Assembly: GCA_963662175.1 (NCBI GenBank)
Contig: OY759222.1
Coordinates: forward strand, 15,448,222 to 15,512,221
Length of the DNA: 64,000 nucleotides
Direction: 5' to 3'
Origin: Aradus depressus
Lineage: Eukaryota; Arthropoda; Insecta; Hemiptera; Aradidae
Shown here: piece after piece, positions 34,240 through 47,900 of the stretch
Position numbering within the stretch: the first letter of the stretch is position 1
Layout: every line of letters starts with the position of its first letter
Translations under genes and position numbers: made by a program
The notes under the pieces: model-generated
Databases searched by the model: none
Told to the model about the DNA's origin: nothing
Seen by the model: only the letters and a program-made list of their open reading frames with translations

Positions 34240-34301
34240 CAGTGGCGTCGTTAGGAGGGATGACACCCGAGGCAATCCGCACCCCCATAGCGACGCTACT
34301 G
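34240..34301. mobile_element. 62-bp miniature hAT-like element
   Basis: Starts CAGTGGCGTCGTTAGG and ends TAGCGACGCTACTG. The flanks CCTTTCGC and CCTTATGC match at 6 of 8 bases. The CAGTGGCGT terminus is common in hAT elements. Confidence 0.6.
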
Positions 34302-34354
34302 CCTTATGCTATCGGGTAGAATTAATGAAATTTGACTCTGCGTATCTGCTATTG

Positions 34355-34540
34355 TGGACATGAACCCGACTACTGTGATTTATTTACTTAGGATAGAGAT
34401 CTTTAACATGACATCGTTCAGTCTCGGAATCATTGCTTAACGTCCCATCCGGAGGACAGCATGCTCAAGTTTTGTTTTTTTCCAAATAAAAAAACCTAAC
34501 GGTCTCGTCCGGGTTTCTGACCCGCAATCTTGAGCTCAAT
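34355..34540 (-). repeat. diverged SINE fragment
   Basis: Retains CTTAACGTCCCATCCGGAGG and GGTTTCTGACCCGCAATCTT with several deletions. Confidence 0.6.
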
Positions 34541-35369
34541 TATATTTTATATGTATACATAAATGTTCCACTGATGATGACGCAGTTTCGTTGAAAACCG
34601 GTTCTGTTCAAAAAGAAAACAATGGGAGGACAACATATTTTGTTTTTATAAGTATCTACTCACTTTCCTGCGTAGTTCATACTCTTTGTGTAAGTTTGTT
34701 AATTTTGTTAAAAGAGAACAATGAGAAGAAAAATTGCTAACATTCTTACTGAGCTGAGGAGTAAATGTTTTATTTTCCTCGAACAAGGGTGCAAATGTTC
34801 ATTAATGAAGTTGACAGTATTGATATCTACACATTATTATGATAGCTTTATACTCAAAAATGATCTGTTTGAAATTCGAGGATGCCGAACAAAATTATTG
34901 AAAATTGAAATTATTAACACTTTAAATGCGGCTCTGAAAATTGAATTCCTGGGGTACATTACGGACCTACTTTTTTAATACCGTGCAATCATTCAAAACC
35001 GATTTATTATTGTTATTATTATTTAACAAACAATCAGCAACACAAACACTGACGCAAATAAAGATGAAATCACACGAAGGAGACCGCATAATACGAAGGT
35101 ATACAATAGGTTTTATAATTTAAATTACATATTTAAGATAAATGAGAACTATAATAAGAAAAATTTAAAGTCTATAAGCTCAAAAAAACAACAATTTACG
35201 AATACTTTTTTAAAAAGTTAAAAAAAAAGTAACATTAATTATGTTCAAACTACAATAAACGACATTTTGAGATCTTTTCAAGGCTTCGTCAATGAAATTT
35301 CGAAGGACGTCATAGCAGAGAAAAGCAAAATGAAAACATTTTGAGATAATGATGTATAATTAAAAAAGT

Positions 35370-35490
35370 TAGTCATGAATAAGACACTGTATATGAACCA
35401 ATAACCAGCTCGGATTCATGAATTGGCCATTGTAAATCAATACAACAGAGATTCATGAATTGGCAATTGTACATCAATAAAATAGTGATA
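35370..35490 (+). repeat. second block of the same satellite-like repeat
   Basis: Two to three units with GATTCATGAATTGGCCATTG and ATCAATACAA, about 1.4 kb after the first block. Confidence 0.7.
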
Positions 35491-38420
35491 GGCCGTTAAA
35501 TGTTTTTTTAAATTAAACATACATCTAAATGGCATTTTTTTTATTTATTTATTTTATTTTTTTCCTATCTAGTTATTATATAGGTATATATTTATCTAAA
35601 ATAGTTGAGATATTTTTTTTTCTTTCTAATGAAGTATGACGAAATATTCAAAAAGATAATTAAGATTGTTTGAATTTAAATATACCTTGAATGATTAAAA
35701 TTGTTAAATATTTTTTTCTATTTAAATATTACAAATATTTACAATATATATATACGAGTATTTGAAATTCAAAAACGGTGCAATAAAGTACTAACAACAA
35801 GTGATAAAAAACAACAATTTTTTTTATATATAATAAAATATACATGAGATGGTTTTAACAAGCGAAAAATGAGACTTCTTAAGCAAATGTTAATTACAAA
35901 AAAAGAAAATCCTATACAATTAATATATGCAAATTACATTTTGAAAATATTTCATAAACTTTGTTAAAAACTAATTATACATTTTTTATACATGTATTTC
36001 TGTTTAATAGCACCCTATAAATTTTTTTTTATATTAGAACGTTTTTACAATAATAATTTGTCTATGTACAAAATTAATATGAAAAAGAATTTTAAGAAAG
36101 AATAAATTAGAAATTTTTTTAAATGTTCAATTTAGTCAGCTTTAGCTATTTTTTTTTATTTTTTTTTTTGTAAACTAATACAATTTATTTGTGAATCTTC
36201 ATAGTGGTTAAAATGTTAAAGATCATAATTTTAACGCTATAAATATAATATATAATAAGTAAAATAATGAATGTTTTCAGTTGTAAAGATACAAGAAACT
36301 GTATGACCTTGTTAAAGATGCCTATTTGTGGAAATATATACATGATTAAAAAAAAAAATGTATACAGGCTGTTGAGAGTCAAAATGTCCATAAAAGAGGG
36401 TCGGGAATACTTCTTTAAAATTAAGAAAAACCTCAGAAAGACATTTTGTTATCAAATATTATATGAGATAGCCACCATAAAATATATGCGTGTCATCCAA
36501 ATAGACTTAAAATAAACATGATGGAAGGGCTGAGACAAAGTAAAGAATACAGATCAGTCCTTCCTTGCTTTTAAATTTTAATTATTTTTTGTAATTTATA
36601 TAATAAATTAAAATATTTTTATTTATTTATTTTTTTTTGGGTTGCGTAAGGAGATTCTGAATTCATAAATACACTCACCATAGCATTATTTCTCTCAATT
36701 TATTTGTGCTTTCTTTAAAAATTAGAATTTATAGTTTCGGGGAGTATTCCCATTCAACATCTGAAATATGTTACATATAATTAACAAAATAACATCGTAA
36801 AATGTTCATCAGTATTTAGAAATTATATTTTTTTTCAACAATTACAAAATTACAAAAAACGCCAACACAATAGGTAGGTCGGTTGGAATTTTTGCAATTA
36901 TTAAACTGAAATATCATTTGTAAATATTAACGAATATCATACGACGTTATTTGCTTGATTAGATTTAAAATATTTCAGATTCGGGAGTTCTTCTCATATA
37001 ATTGCTAATTAAAAAAAAAAAAAAAATGCAAGAAGTAATGCTGTGATGAATGTATAATACACAAAAATATTTGTGAGGTGTAGAGTACGTCAAGACTAAC
37101 ATAAATCTTTTCAAATCCGAGCTCGAACCCCCCAAATACAGTCGGTGCAATTTTTCTATTCATTCCGCCAACTGGCGAAGCGGGGTGCTTACACCGGTCG
37201 AGCCTAATGCTGTATCTTTGCGTTTTATTTATACAAAATTCACAGTTAAGTCCCTAAGGATATTTTTACTTTGAAAAAGGCGACGAATGAAAATAGCAAG
37301 ATCACAGCATAAGCTCAAATAAATATAATAAAAGTTTAAAATTATAAATATTTAATTAATTAAATGATAAAATATTATGTATAGACAACTAAGTTAATGA
37401 TGCAGACAATACAATATTAAAACTAATTTATTATAATATAATTTTTGTTTTATAAATTTCCCCTTTCGATTCTTTAAATATATGTTTATTTTGAAATATT
37501 GAGATGTATTTGTTTGCTACAAAATTCCCTATGAATAAAAAAAAACTTTAAATTTAGCTTTCAATTAAGTTTAATGAATAATGTAAGGCGAAGTTGAGAA
37601 AATAGTAGCACCATATTGAAATTTGATTATATAATTCAACATTCAATGGCATAAAAGTGGGGAAAAAAAACAAAAGTAGCGCTATCCTTTGCCTTTATTA
37701 CATAAAATTGGAAGCCAGACTTTTTCCTAAATAACGTAAATATTAAACTTCTTAAAATGATTTATATATTATTTTGAATAAAATATATTAGTAACTTTTA
37801 TTAAAAGTATGTTAAGAATAAATGCTCACGAAAATATGAAAACAATGTATGAGATCCATTAAAATATTATTATCTAAATTTCTAAAATTTCTATTTTATT
37901 TTAGATAAATATATATCATTTACGTAAAATACAGAACTTAGATTCTTTTTATAATATTGGAATTAAAAGAAACGTTGTATTATTATTATTATTAAATTCT
38001 GTACAGGATGTAACAAAAAGAAAGTATATTTTAGGATCTGATATGAAATCGAATTGTACGCACAAGAGATCTTATGAAGTCTGCTAAGAAATCTAAGAGA
38101 AAGAATTTTTTTTTTGGCATATTTGGTCAATAAGTAACTGATAGGAATATTCTACTCTGCAATAGTGTAGACACGTATTGTGAAATTTTGTCATTTCAGA
38201 GAGAATTACAAAAAACAAAAACGAATAAAAAACATGAAATAGCCAAGGGTATTCTAGTTGAGTACGATCGGAGTATCATTGTTGCATTTGTCCCGAAACG
38301 GTTCCCTTCTACGAAAAGTTAATCAATTATTTTTTTTATACAGAATTTTGATTAATTTTGAGTTTTTTTTTTTTCATATGAGCAATAGATTCTATGATAT
38401 TTTCTTAAATGTTGAATATT

Positions 38421-38508
38421 GTTTTTGAGGTACGGTCTCATGGATGGCAGATGACAGACAGTTTTTGAGGTACGGTCTCATGGATGGCAGATGACAGACA
38501 GTTTTTGA
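38421..38508 (+). repeat. tandem duplication of 40 bp
   Basis: Two identical units starting GTTTTTGAGGTACGGTCTCA (38421-38460, 38461-38500) plus a partial third. Confidence 0.95.
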
Positions 38509-39480
38509 CACCTCAAAATTAAAAAATAATAATAATAATAAATAAATAAGCATATAAAACATTTTAATAAAATGATTCACCAAAATCATACACCGGCTCT
38601 TGAACTATAAGATAGCATTGGCGAACCTATGTCCACAGAATCTTTTTTTTGGTCTCCATCAGATTTTATATCAGAGACCTTGTAGTCTCCTTTCGTTTGG
38701 TTACACCCTTTACATAAAATAGTTACATAACGAGAAGTAATGTTAAAATAGCTAAAAATATTTAAAATTTTAAGAAAAAATTTAAACAATGCTGCTTATA
38801 TGAGCTTGATTAAAAATAACAAGCATTGTATACTAACAAATTCAAAATAATTTATCATAAAAAGACTTTTATATGATATACAAAAATATCAAATATTGTT
38901 AACAAATCACAAGTGTGAACCATATACAATTAGATTAATACAAAAATATTTATATCTTAGAAAGAACAAGCAATAAAGTACATTCCGTTTTATCGCCCTC
39001 TCAACCCACTGATTTTTTGAAAATTTTTAACTGATCAGTTTCTTACATTACACACAGTAAATCATATAATAAAAACTGAGGTTTTATTATTCTTTCAATT
39101 TAATTTTTTAAATTTCTCTGGCATCTCCGTTTGCTGTGATTAAGAATAAAACTATTTTAGAAATATTAGTATAAATTAATATTACGAGAAAATGTATTTT
39201 ATTTTGACATTTTTATATCTGATCTACCTTCGAAAAACCTTGTCGTAAACTTCAAAATTATTATCACTAATTAGTTGTATCCAGCTAGACAATTTACAAC
39301 AACATTGGTTCAGCAAAATACTATTTATGCAGGGACAGGAGAAGGAAAGAGTTTCAAATAGGAAGTCCTGGTACAGACTCTGTTTGAGTCGCCTCCCAGG
39401 AGTAGGCGCACCTAAATTGTAATGTACAGCCCCGGAACAATGTACTAGGCCTTCCTGGTAATTCTTCACTTTCTTCTTAG

Positions 39481-40034
39481 GCAGGGGTCAAGTTGAGACG
39501 CAGTTCAGTGAGGTGACGCAGGGTAAACCAGGAGCGAAAATTGAAGGCGCAGTTCTATCACCACTGCGTGTCCGGAACGTTGTGTCGACCATGTGTGCGA
39601 TGAGTGCAATATTTGCAAATTGTATATTAAGTTCAGAATCTGATTCTGAAGATAACGACAACGAAATAATTGCAACTTTATATTATCATAAGAAGCTTAA
39701 GAAAAGCAGTTATTTGGAAAGAAAGAAAGACCCATGAAGGATGAATTTTCTAATGAAGAATAGAAGAATTATAACCAGATTTCCCCCGATCTCTGTCGCA
39801 ACTTCTTCCCGTATCTCTGATTTAAATATACTTCTCATGTAGTCTCCATTATTGCTGTGGTACAACATTTTTCTCCCACGCACTGCCTTTAGAGATTTTT
39901 TTTCCATGTTGAAAATGAAAAAAACACTGGGGTTGTCGTAATTCACGCCGAGAAAACGCTTCTGTGTTTCGCAGAAACTCGCGATGAGTTACCCTGCGTC
40001 ACCTCACTGAACCGTGTCTCAACTTGCGCCCTGC
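39481..40034. mobile_element. 554-bp transposon with about 46-bp TIRs
   Basis: The ends match inverted at 42 of 46 positions, including TTCAGTGAGGTGACGCAGGG. A short frame from 39600 encodes SSESDSEDNDNEIIA, an acidic N-terminus, then stops. The remainder is decayed. No clear target duplication was found, so its superfamily is open. Confidence 0.75.
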
Positions 40035-41455
40035 TTCAATGTGAGCTGCATAAAGAGGAACTCTCAGCTCTTCGTGGATTTTGTGATTCCTGACAAATCA
40101 GGTTGCATTTGTTGCTATTTGGAGTACTCTGTTTTTAAATGTTTGTAAGTCATTTCATATTAGTGTTGCTGGTAGGAGTGTCTTGTCTAGGAGAATGGTA
40201 CATGTGTGTTTAAGTGATGTGTTTCTGTTTATGAGAGAGTAGAGGGTATTGTCGTGAATATGCTAGCTGTAGTTTTCTGTAATGTTTGTTTATGTGAGTC
40301 GTGTATCAAAAAGCCCTCCGAGATAGCTCTCACGTCCTTAGGATTCCAGAGAATTGGGAGATCATCAATTTGCAGCTGACTTTGTACTTCTATGGACAAC
40401 CTGCGAGGAGTAGACATTTTAATATGTCAAAATGACAGCGAGATCGCAGCACTTGTTCATCCAATGACACAAATCACCCCGATCCGCCTACTTGAAACAT
40501 CCAGCTAATGAACAAACTAATTATTTGGGCAGCATACATTGAGAAGATTAATTCAAACGACGCATAAGCAACATTTGTAATTCCAATTATTCAATTTTTC
40601 TGAAAAACAAAAAGATTCGCCCAATTAGTGAATGAAATCTAGCTAAAAAGTTAAATTAGAATATGTTGTTCATAACCACAATGATTCATCTAGACAATCA
40701 TTTGGAAGTTTATGTTTAACAAGATTTTTTGAAGAAGCAGCTCTTTTTTTTATCAACAAAACAAATTGTATACATCCAGCATTGAACAGTGATTTATAAC
40801 AGTTGAGCACGTCTTATTATCACGAAATTCTAACCATGAGACCAAGGAGAGCTTTGTCGAAATTTAGAGACAAAACACATCCGAAGAAACCGAGCCCAAA
40901 AAACAAATTGCCAATTTTGAACATTATCACTCTCTAACCTAAACAAAAATACATGTCATTTCTATCCCTCTTCTATGAATATAAGTCTAAATGTGTTTCT
41001 AAAGAATAAATGATGGCACCGAATGCAGTTAATGACCAAAAAGAATTATATGGAGCTATTTTATTTATTAGTATTTACTTTTATTACAGAAGAAACTTAC
41101 CAATAGGTAGGGCGGAAACATTTATTTAATTTTTTTTTCCAACATAATAATCTACACATTCACACGTTAAAAAAATAAATAAAAAATTACAGTAATATTA
41201 AATTTTTCAAATGTCTTCCCTATTTCCAAAAATATTTTCTTTTAAAATCTTTTGCAAGGGTGGAAAATTTACATAAAACTTACGCGGAACATTTCTTTAG
41301 GTGCTGATAACACCAAATTAAATTTGTTAAAAGGAGAAATATTAATTTATAATTAATTATTAAAAGAAGGTACTTCGTCATTCCCAGTCTAAATTCAGAA
41401 ACAATTTTCATTGGCTGCCAGTTTGAGACGTCACTAATAAACGGAGGAATGTCTT

Positions 41456-41638
41456 AGTTATTATGAATCGTGCCCGGCTTTAACTACAAGGGCATATCGT
41501 CTACTACCAGAGCGCTCTTTCGTCACTCTGGTGGACATGACCCCGACTGTACTATGGGAGTCCTAAATTTTGCCTACCCTAATTTTCATTCATGTAGGGC
41601 AGGGGTGTTTAACGAGTACCTGACATCGTACAGGCTCA
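41456..41638 (-). repeat. SINE 3' half
   Basis: From TTAGTTATTATGAATCGTGC to ACCTGACATCGTACAGGCTC. Confidence 0.7.
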
Positions 41639-43536
41639 GCAATAAATAAGTTCAGTAATTTATTTCTCGCTCATTTTGTATGATTATCATGGTTCTCCAT
41701 TGAAATCAGAATGTAATGCAATCCACTGATCCACTGTTAATAAATAAATGGCGAGTGTGCGTGAGAGATGTGAAAAACATTATCCGAAATACTTTCATAA
41801 GCCTTTTTTCAATTTACTATCAAATAAATATATATATATATGTTTGGAATGTGGTTCATGTGTAGATTATATATATATAATGCAGAAAGAAATTTAATTT
41901 ACTTTTTCAAAATCCAGTAAAAGCTAGGAAAAAATGAGTTCGTTGTAACTAATTTTAATATCTGATACCAATAACCCCACAATCGTAATCTGTCAATAAA
42001 TCAATGTAAAGAGATTCGCATATAAAGAGATTAAAATAAATAACTATAAAAAACATTAATGTTGTACTTCAGGTATTTTTTAAATATTTATTCTACGCAA
42101 AACACAAGGGAAGTACTCGTAAAAAGAGGACGCAATATGAACCAATCACCGTTTGAGTGATTTCAGAGGAGTCACCACTGGAAGACCCAACTGATTAACA
42201 TTAAAATTAATAATAAGTATTATAGTCATGTCTTTCTTTCATAGTCGCCATCTTTGTAACAATATATCCTCAATACACGCATTCACATATAACAAAAAGG
42301 CAGTGAAAATTTTCAGTTTTATTCGTGTTATAATAGATATGCACGAGAAGAAACTAAACAAAATATCGCGTGACTATATCCTCATATAGATTTTTTTAAA
42401 TTAGATTTTATATTAAAAAAAAAAAAACTAACAGCTATGACTAGAAGGAGATGACAAAGAAATCACAGAATTGATCTAAAAACAGTCAGCAAAAGCGAGG
42501 CGACCAAACAAAAATGAACTATATTAATAAAATTTCTATGCTAATAAAATATTTATTATAAAATACAAGACAATAGTAAAAAAAAAAAAAGAAAAATTAT
42601 TATATACCATTATTTAATTATATATAAATTTAATAACGATAATTAAAAAAAGAAACAATTAACTTACAAAAAATGTATTATTATTTTTTCAACATCACAC
42701 AGCCTCGAATAAATATAATAAAGAACTCTAAGATAATTAGAATACATTTCTCTAATTTCTCTTGTTCTTCCACCTGACAAAGAGAACACTCATTTCGGGA
42801 GGAGACCAAACGTATTTGAAAGAATAAAGATAAACTTAAAAAAGCGTTATTTCATTTATTTACAAAAGAAGATGTTCCATACAAAATCATAATGGCACTG
42901 CCATGAATAATGGCGTCAGGTTAACAAAGGAAAAATAACACACAAAATATAAGTCATGTTCTTGTCAGTTCAGAGGGGAAAAAGGAGGCTTAAAATTATT
43001 TTCATTTAAAGCATATTTATAGAAAGATAGGAAAAAATTATTGAAACACAATAAACAAAAAAAAATTATTTTTGAAATATGGTTTACTCCACAAAAATTG
43101 TTATACTTATACTACAGGTTACGGCATTCCATCATAGTCCAGTTTAGTCATTAACTATGTCCGTTCAGTCATAAGATTTAGTTTATAAATAAACATATAA
43201 GATATAGTTTATAAATAAACATATAATATGGAGTCTAATGCCAGAACATAATTTAAAAAAATTGTGGAATATACAATAAGTTTTCATAATATGTCCGCGT
43301 TTCTAAACATAGAAGTTGAAAATAAAATAAGAAATTATTATTAATATATTTATATATTATATATATTTATTAAGAAATCGAGAGAATTTATGAGTACATT
43401 AATTGGACATTGTGAGACAATATAAAATGAGAAATCTGTGTTCATTGACGGACCTCAATTCTAGTCAACGTTCAACTATTGTTTTGTCTTATTCTATTCT
43501 ATGAAGCAGATATAAATCATAAGGATTGAAAAACAT

Positions 43537-43568
43537 AAACAAAAAAAAAAAAAAAAAAAAAAAAAAAA
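43537..43568 (+). repeat. A homopolymer
   Basis: A run of roughly 28 A after AAACATAAAC. Similar runs lie at about 31413 and 32911. Confidence 0.85.
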
Positions 43569-44853
43569 GGTTGTGTTTCTTAATACTTTTTCAAATAAGG
43601 TTGGTCTCAATCCGATGTTAAAAGGCCCATCCCTCTGCCAGTATGTATAAAGAACCAAATACTAATATCTATATATTTTTTAAAGATTTTTCTTTGGATA
43701 TGATTAACTTGTAGCAGCAGAAGAAAAGTGAAAAATACTACTTAGAGCTCCAAAATAACAGTGAACTAATCTGAAAAAGAAATAATAAATACAAATATAT
43801 TAATTACTATTATAATAATATATCAGTTTTTTTATAAAAAGCATCTATTTAGTTTTTTCGCCCAGAGTAATTTTATAAAGGGGTTACTAAAATATATGGG
43901 GCCAATGGTGTGACTTCACTCAACTTCCTCAGCATAAATGGAAATTTCTAATGCCTCATAAAACGATGTTCTACTCAATGTTCAATTCAAAATTCGAAAC
44001 CCATATTAGCAGCGCCTCCCCCTCTCCCCTGTATATAGATGCGTCAAATAGCCATATAATCAAATAATGAAAATTATACCGATATTAAGGTATTTTATGT
44101 TCCGCCCCCCCCCCCCCCCACTCTCTCTCCCTTGCCCACAACCCCTCTTCTCGTTCAAAATGTGGGGATGGCTAATGGTTTACGTTTGAACCGGGCGTAT
44201 TAGGAAAATCCGACCAACCGTTGAAGAGTTAGCAATTTGGGTCTCCCAGTCCCGTTCAAATATTTGGGACGCCAAATAGCCTATGATTTGATCGGGCTTT
44301 TAAGATTTTACATGATATGTGTACAAACAAAATAGGTTCTGTAGTTTTTGCGCCAACTTGTTACAAACACACGGATAGACTAAGCTGCAGATTTATACAT
44401 AGAGATAAAAACTCTTATTAAAGGCTATCTGTTATATATAGGTATATGCTGTCAGGGACTTTTTTGTAGAACTGTTTATAGTCAACAATTCCTCCATACA
44501 TCATTGTTGATGTATCTTCAACGGTTTAGGCATGTGGTACCCAGAGATTTGCCTCTTCCGGTTCACCATCAGTGCTCAGGTCCCTTTTGATAATGCATGA
44601 AGATAGCTTATGTTCACCAGCAAAAAAGAAGCTTCTCAACAGTGAAAGAATTATCCAAATTGATTTAGTTTTCGAAATTACCTCAAATTCACAAACTTTC
44701 TCTCTTTATATATTAGTATAATATAATATATCTTAAAATATCTCAACTTTTCGCCAGAATACATATTATATTAGAATATAATATATTATATTATCCCTAA
44801 CAATAAATATGTTCCTTATTACCTTCACTTAGAGATGTGAAAAGGAAGCACAG

Positions 44854-44920
44854 CTAATTTAGATGAGCGCACACCCTGGATGGGACCTGCTTCTCTTTTT
44901 CGGCTCGTTCTTTCTGCAAT
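44854..44920 (-). CDS. Camta: CAMTA last coding exon and stop
   Basis: This exon follows TATTCTAG and completes KLQKERAEKEKQ, then VPSRVCAHLN and TAG at 44856-44854. The KLQ-ERA block continues the family's helical C-terminus. Confidence 0.85.
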
Positions 44921-47900
44921 CTAGAATAATGATAAAATATATTATAGTATAATACAAATCTTTAAAAATAATTATTAATTATTAATAATCTATGTGCAAA
45001 CTAAGGCCCGAGAGGCCGCACAATGATTCGAAAACATGAAGAACTGCAAGCTGTTTCTTTTTAATAGTTACTTCTAGAGAGCATAAAGAATCAGCGATTT
45101 GTTGTATAGAAATAGAGTAAAGGGTAAAGTTCTATTCGAATAGTAAGGTGAGCAGAGCCCTGTCTTAAAATTAATTGCGGGTTTTATTAGTAGTAATGAA
45201 TGTCTGATTCATAAAATATGTACCCATTCAAATCTCAATCTCCGATCTACATTATTAGGTTTTCCATTTTCATTCTCTGTTATTACATTATTCGAAATTT
45301 CTATATATTAATGATGATTAATTTTCATGAGAATAATGAAAAACATCATTGTAAATAGATTTTAGAGAAACTGTGAGGTACACTATAAAACAAATTATTA
45401 TTATTTTTTAAATATTAAACTGAGGACGTGAACAACGTAGAAAGATATCAAGATATTATAGATATAAACAACAGATAGATTTTTTCGACTTTTGAAATAA
45501 AAAAGAAAAACAGATCAACAACTGCGGGTCTCCTACGATAATAGATCTATTAGTTATTATGACTCATACCCCGGCTTTAACTATGAGGTCATATCGCCTT
45601 CTACTAGAGCGCTCTTTCGTCGCTCTAGTGAAAATGAGCCCGACTCTATTATGGGTGTCCTAAATGTTGCCTACCTGAAGTACTGGTTCGGGATCATTGC
45701 ATTCGAAAGACAGAGTGCTCTAATACATCTCTCAAATAGAAAATCTGAGGGCCTCGGTCGGGTTTTGAACCCGCGATCTTCATCTCAGTAAGCGATTATA
45801 GATAGACAACTTATGGAATGATCTTTCATTTTAATGAAATATTTAAAAATAAAAAAAATAGATGTATACTTCTTTGATTTGAATTAATTTAAAAATAATG
45901 ACAATTAACGAACGTTCTCAACTAGATCAGGGAACATTGTACCATGGCCACCTGACATTATACAGGTTGTCAGTCTATTGTAGCAGAGCTTTTTTAGTAG
46001 CGGCAAATATAAACTAAAATTTAAAACTAAATTTATTTATATTAATATTTTTTTTCAAATTTAAAGTATACTTACCAAATTTCCTGGGTTTATATCCCAA
46101 AAGCTAACAGCATGCACACAAGGGGAGCAAAGTTAGTCACAAACATACACAGCAAACTGGTTAGCATACAATTATATAATACACAACAATCCTAAATATA
46201 TTAATCACTTTCAGAGTGATAATTATTCAATAAGTGTTGCTATTTATATAAGTTTCTCACAAATCAAAGGAACAAAAAAATATTTAATTAAGATACAACT
46301 CTCGATCAAAAAATTACTCAGTATGTACAATGAATGTTTAACATAAATAATGTAATATTGGTCACAAAAGAGTGAACAATAGTTAAAAAAAGCAAAAATT
46401 ACTGGACAATCCTTGTATCAATTTTTTAAAATTAATTATTGAAATTGACGGTTTCTAGAAGAATTGTATTTATATTTTTTAACCTACAAAGCCCACATAC
46501 GTAACTGTAAATATTACTATGAAATAAATTCGTATTAAAAACTAAATAAAAAAAAATAAAGGTTTTCTAAAGAGAAAGTTCGAATCATATTTCTCCGCAA
46601 TGTAAAATGGATTACATGTGCATAAATGATGCGATACGCACACACTTCTTCCGAGCAATGTAGTCGTTTCAAATGATATGTTTGGTCAAACTAGTTCCGT
46701 TCAATCCACATGTCAATAAGTATTTATAATAAAACCCTCCAAATCCTGTGAAGATGTCAAACCCTACTGAGAAAGAGATGGATTGCCTTATGATTCTCGA
46801 GCAGTGCTGAAAGATGGCTCGGCCTACACATCCCAGTTGCTGCAATTCTTGCGAAAAATCGGACTGTATCATCAACTAATTATATGGTGCCATTCGCGGA
46901 GGAATAGCTAAGCCCGGGATAGGACCTCTCCCCTATAGCAGGAGACTGGAAGAGAGCCACACTACCAGGAGGACGGAGGTGGCCCCAGCCAGTTGGAGCC
47001 ACCCTGAGAGATAGCCCTAGCCACATTATGTCACCCTATGTACTATAATAAAAGTTGTGCTGGCGCTAATGGCCTCTGCAGTCGATGCGCCTAATAACAA
47101 AAAAAAATAAAAAAAAAACCTCTCGAAATATGAAAATACTGATAACAAAAAGAAGCTATCTTCGAGTAAAACTATGTGTTCTACTGCGATATGAATCGAA
47201 TAAGGGAGTTTTTGGATATGACGTAAAAAGTGAAATGTTAAAATGACTTTAAGAGCTCCGATATCTCATCCCACCCATATTTACACATTTTATTTGCCGT
47301 TATACGAACATATACGAACACAACTCACAGTAGAATGAATGTATCAACATGAAATTCATTTATCATTCCAAAACCCCATAAGGACAAAGTGAAGGAGGGG
47401 GCTAAACTCAGAAATCAATAACTGCCGATGTAATGAACTTATCGATACCCAATTTAGGTTTCAGAAGTCCCTAATGATTTTCAGTCGATACGGTCGATTG
47501 GTTTTAGAGTAAGAGTACTAAATTTAGTTGATTAATTTGTGCTGGGGAATTACCGTCGATGTTTTTATAAATTATTTTCGAGAATTATATATATATATAT
47601 TCTACAAACTGAAAATTTGCTGTCACGTCTTTCTTCTTAAACTGGTCCCATCCGCGTTCGCATCCCTCTATAAACTGATCCACACATCAGACAACACACA
47701 CTTCAAACATTTTATTAAAAAAAAAATAGTCTCTTCCACTATCTTCCTCCTTTTTAAACTGGTTCATACAGAAAACGCACACTTTTAAAACATTCTCTGG
47801 GAAAAAAATGAAGAAAAACGTAAATTTTTTAAAAAATATTGTCTATTTCACAAAATATATGTAATATGGGAGAGTACTTTCGGTATTGCTACCTGTAGTA

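Larger units (their letters stand above)
29160..44853. other. 15-kb gene-poor region between converging genes
   Basis: AT-rich, with long A and T homopolymers, degenerate tandem repeats near 33 kb, 33.7 kb and 35.4 kb, a 554-bp TIR element at 39.5 kb and only a few SINE pieces. Part of its right end must be CAMTA 3' UTR. No convincing conserved exon was seen. Confidence 0.4.

Noticed and set aside
36185..36515. Opposed ORFs in AT-rich DNA
   Set aside because: Composition is dominated by Lys, Ile, Phe and Tyr codons, as expected by chance in AT-rich sequence.
39224..39469. Minus-strand 81-codon ORF
   Set aside because: No recognisable domain or credible splice pattern; it borders the TIR element.
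40229..40417. Minus-strand 62-codon ORF beginning MSTPRRLS
   Set aside because: No family recognised, no splice or polyadenylation context, and next to a transposon; not enough support to call a gene.
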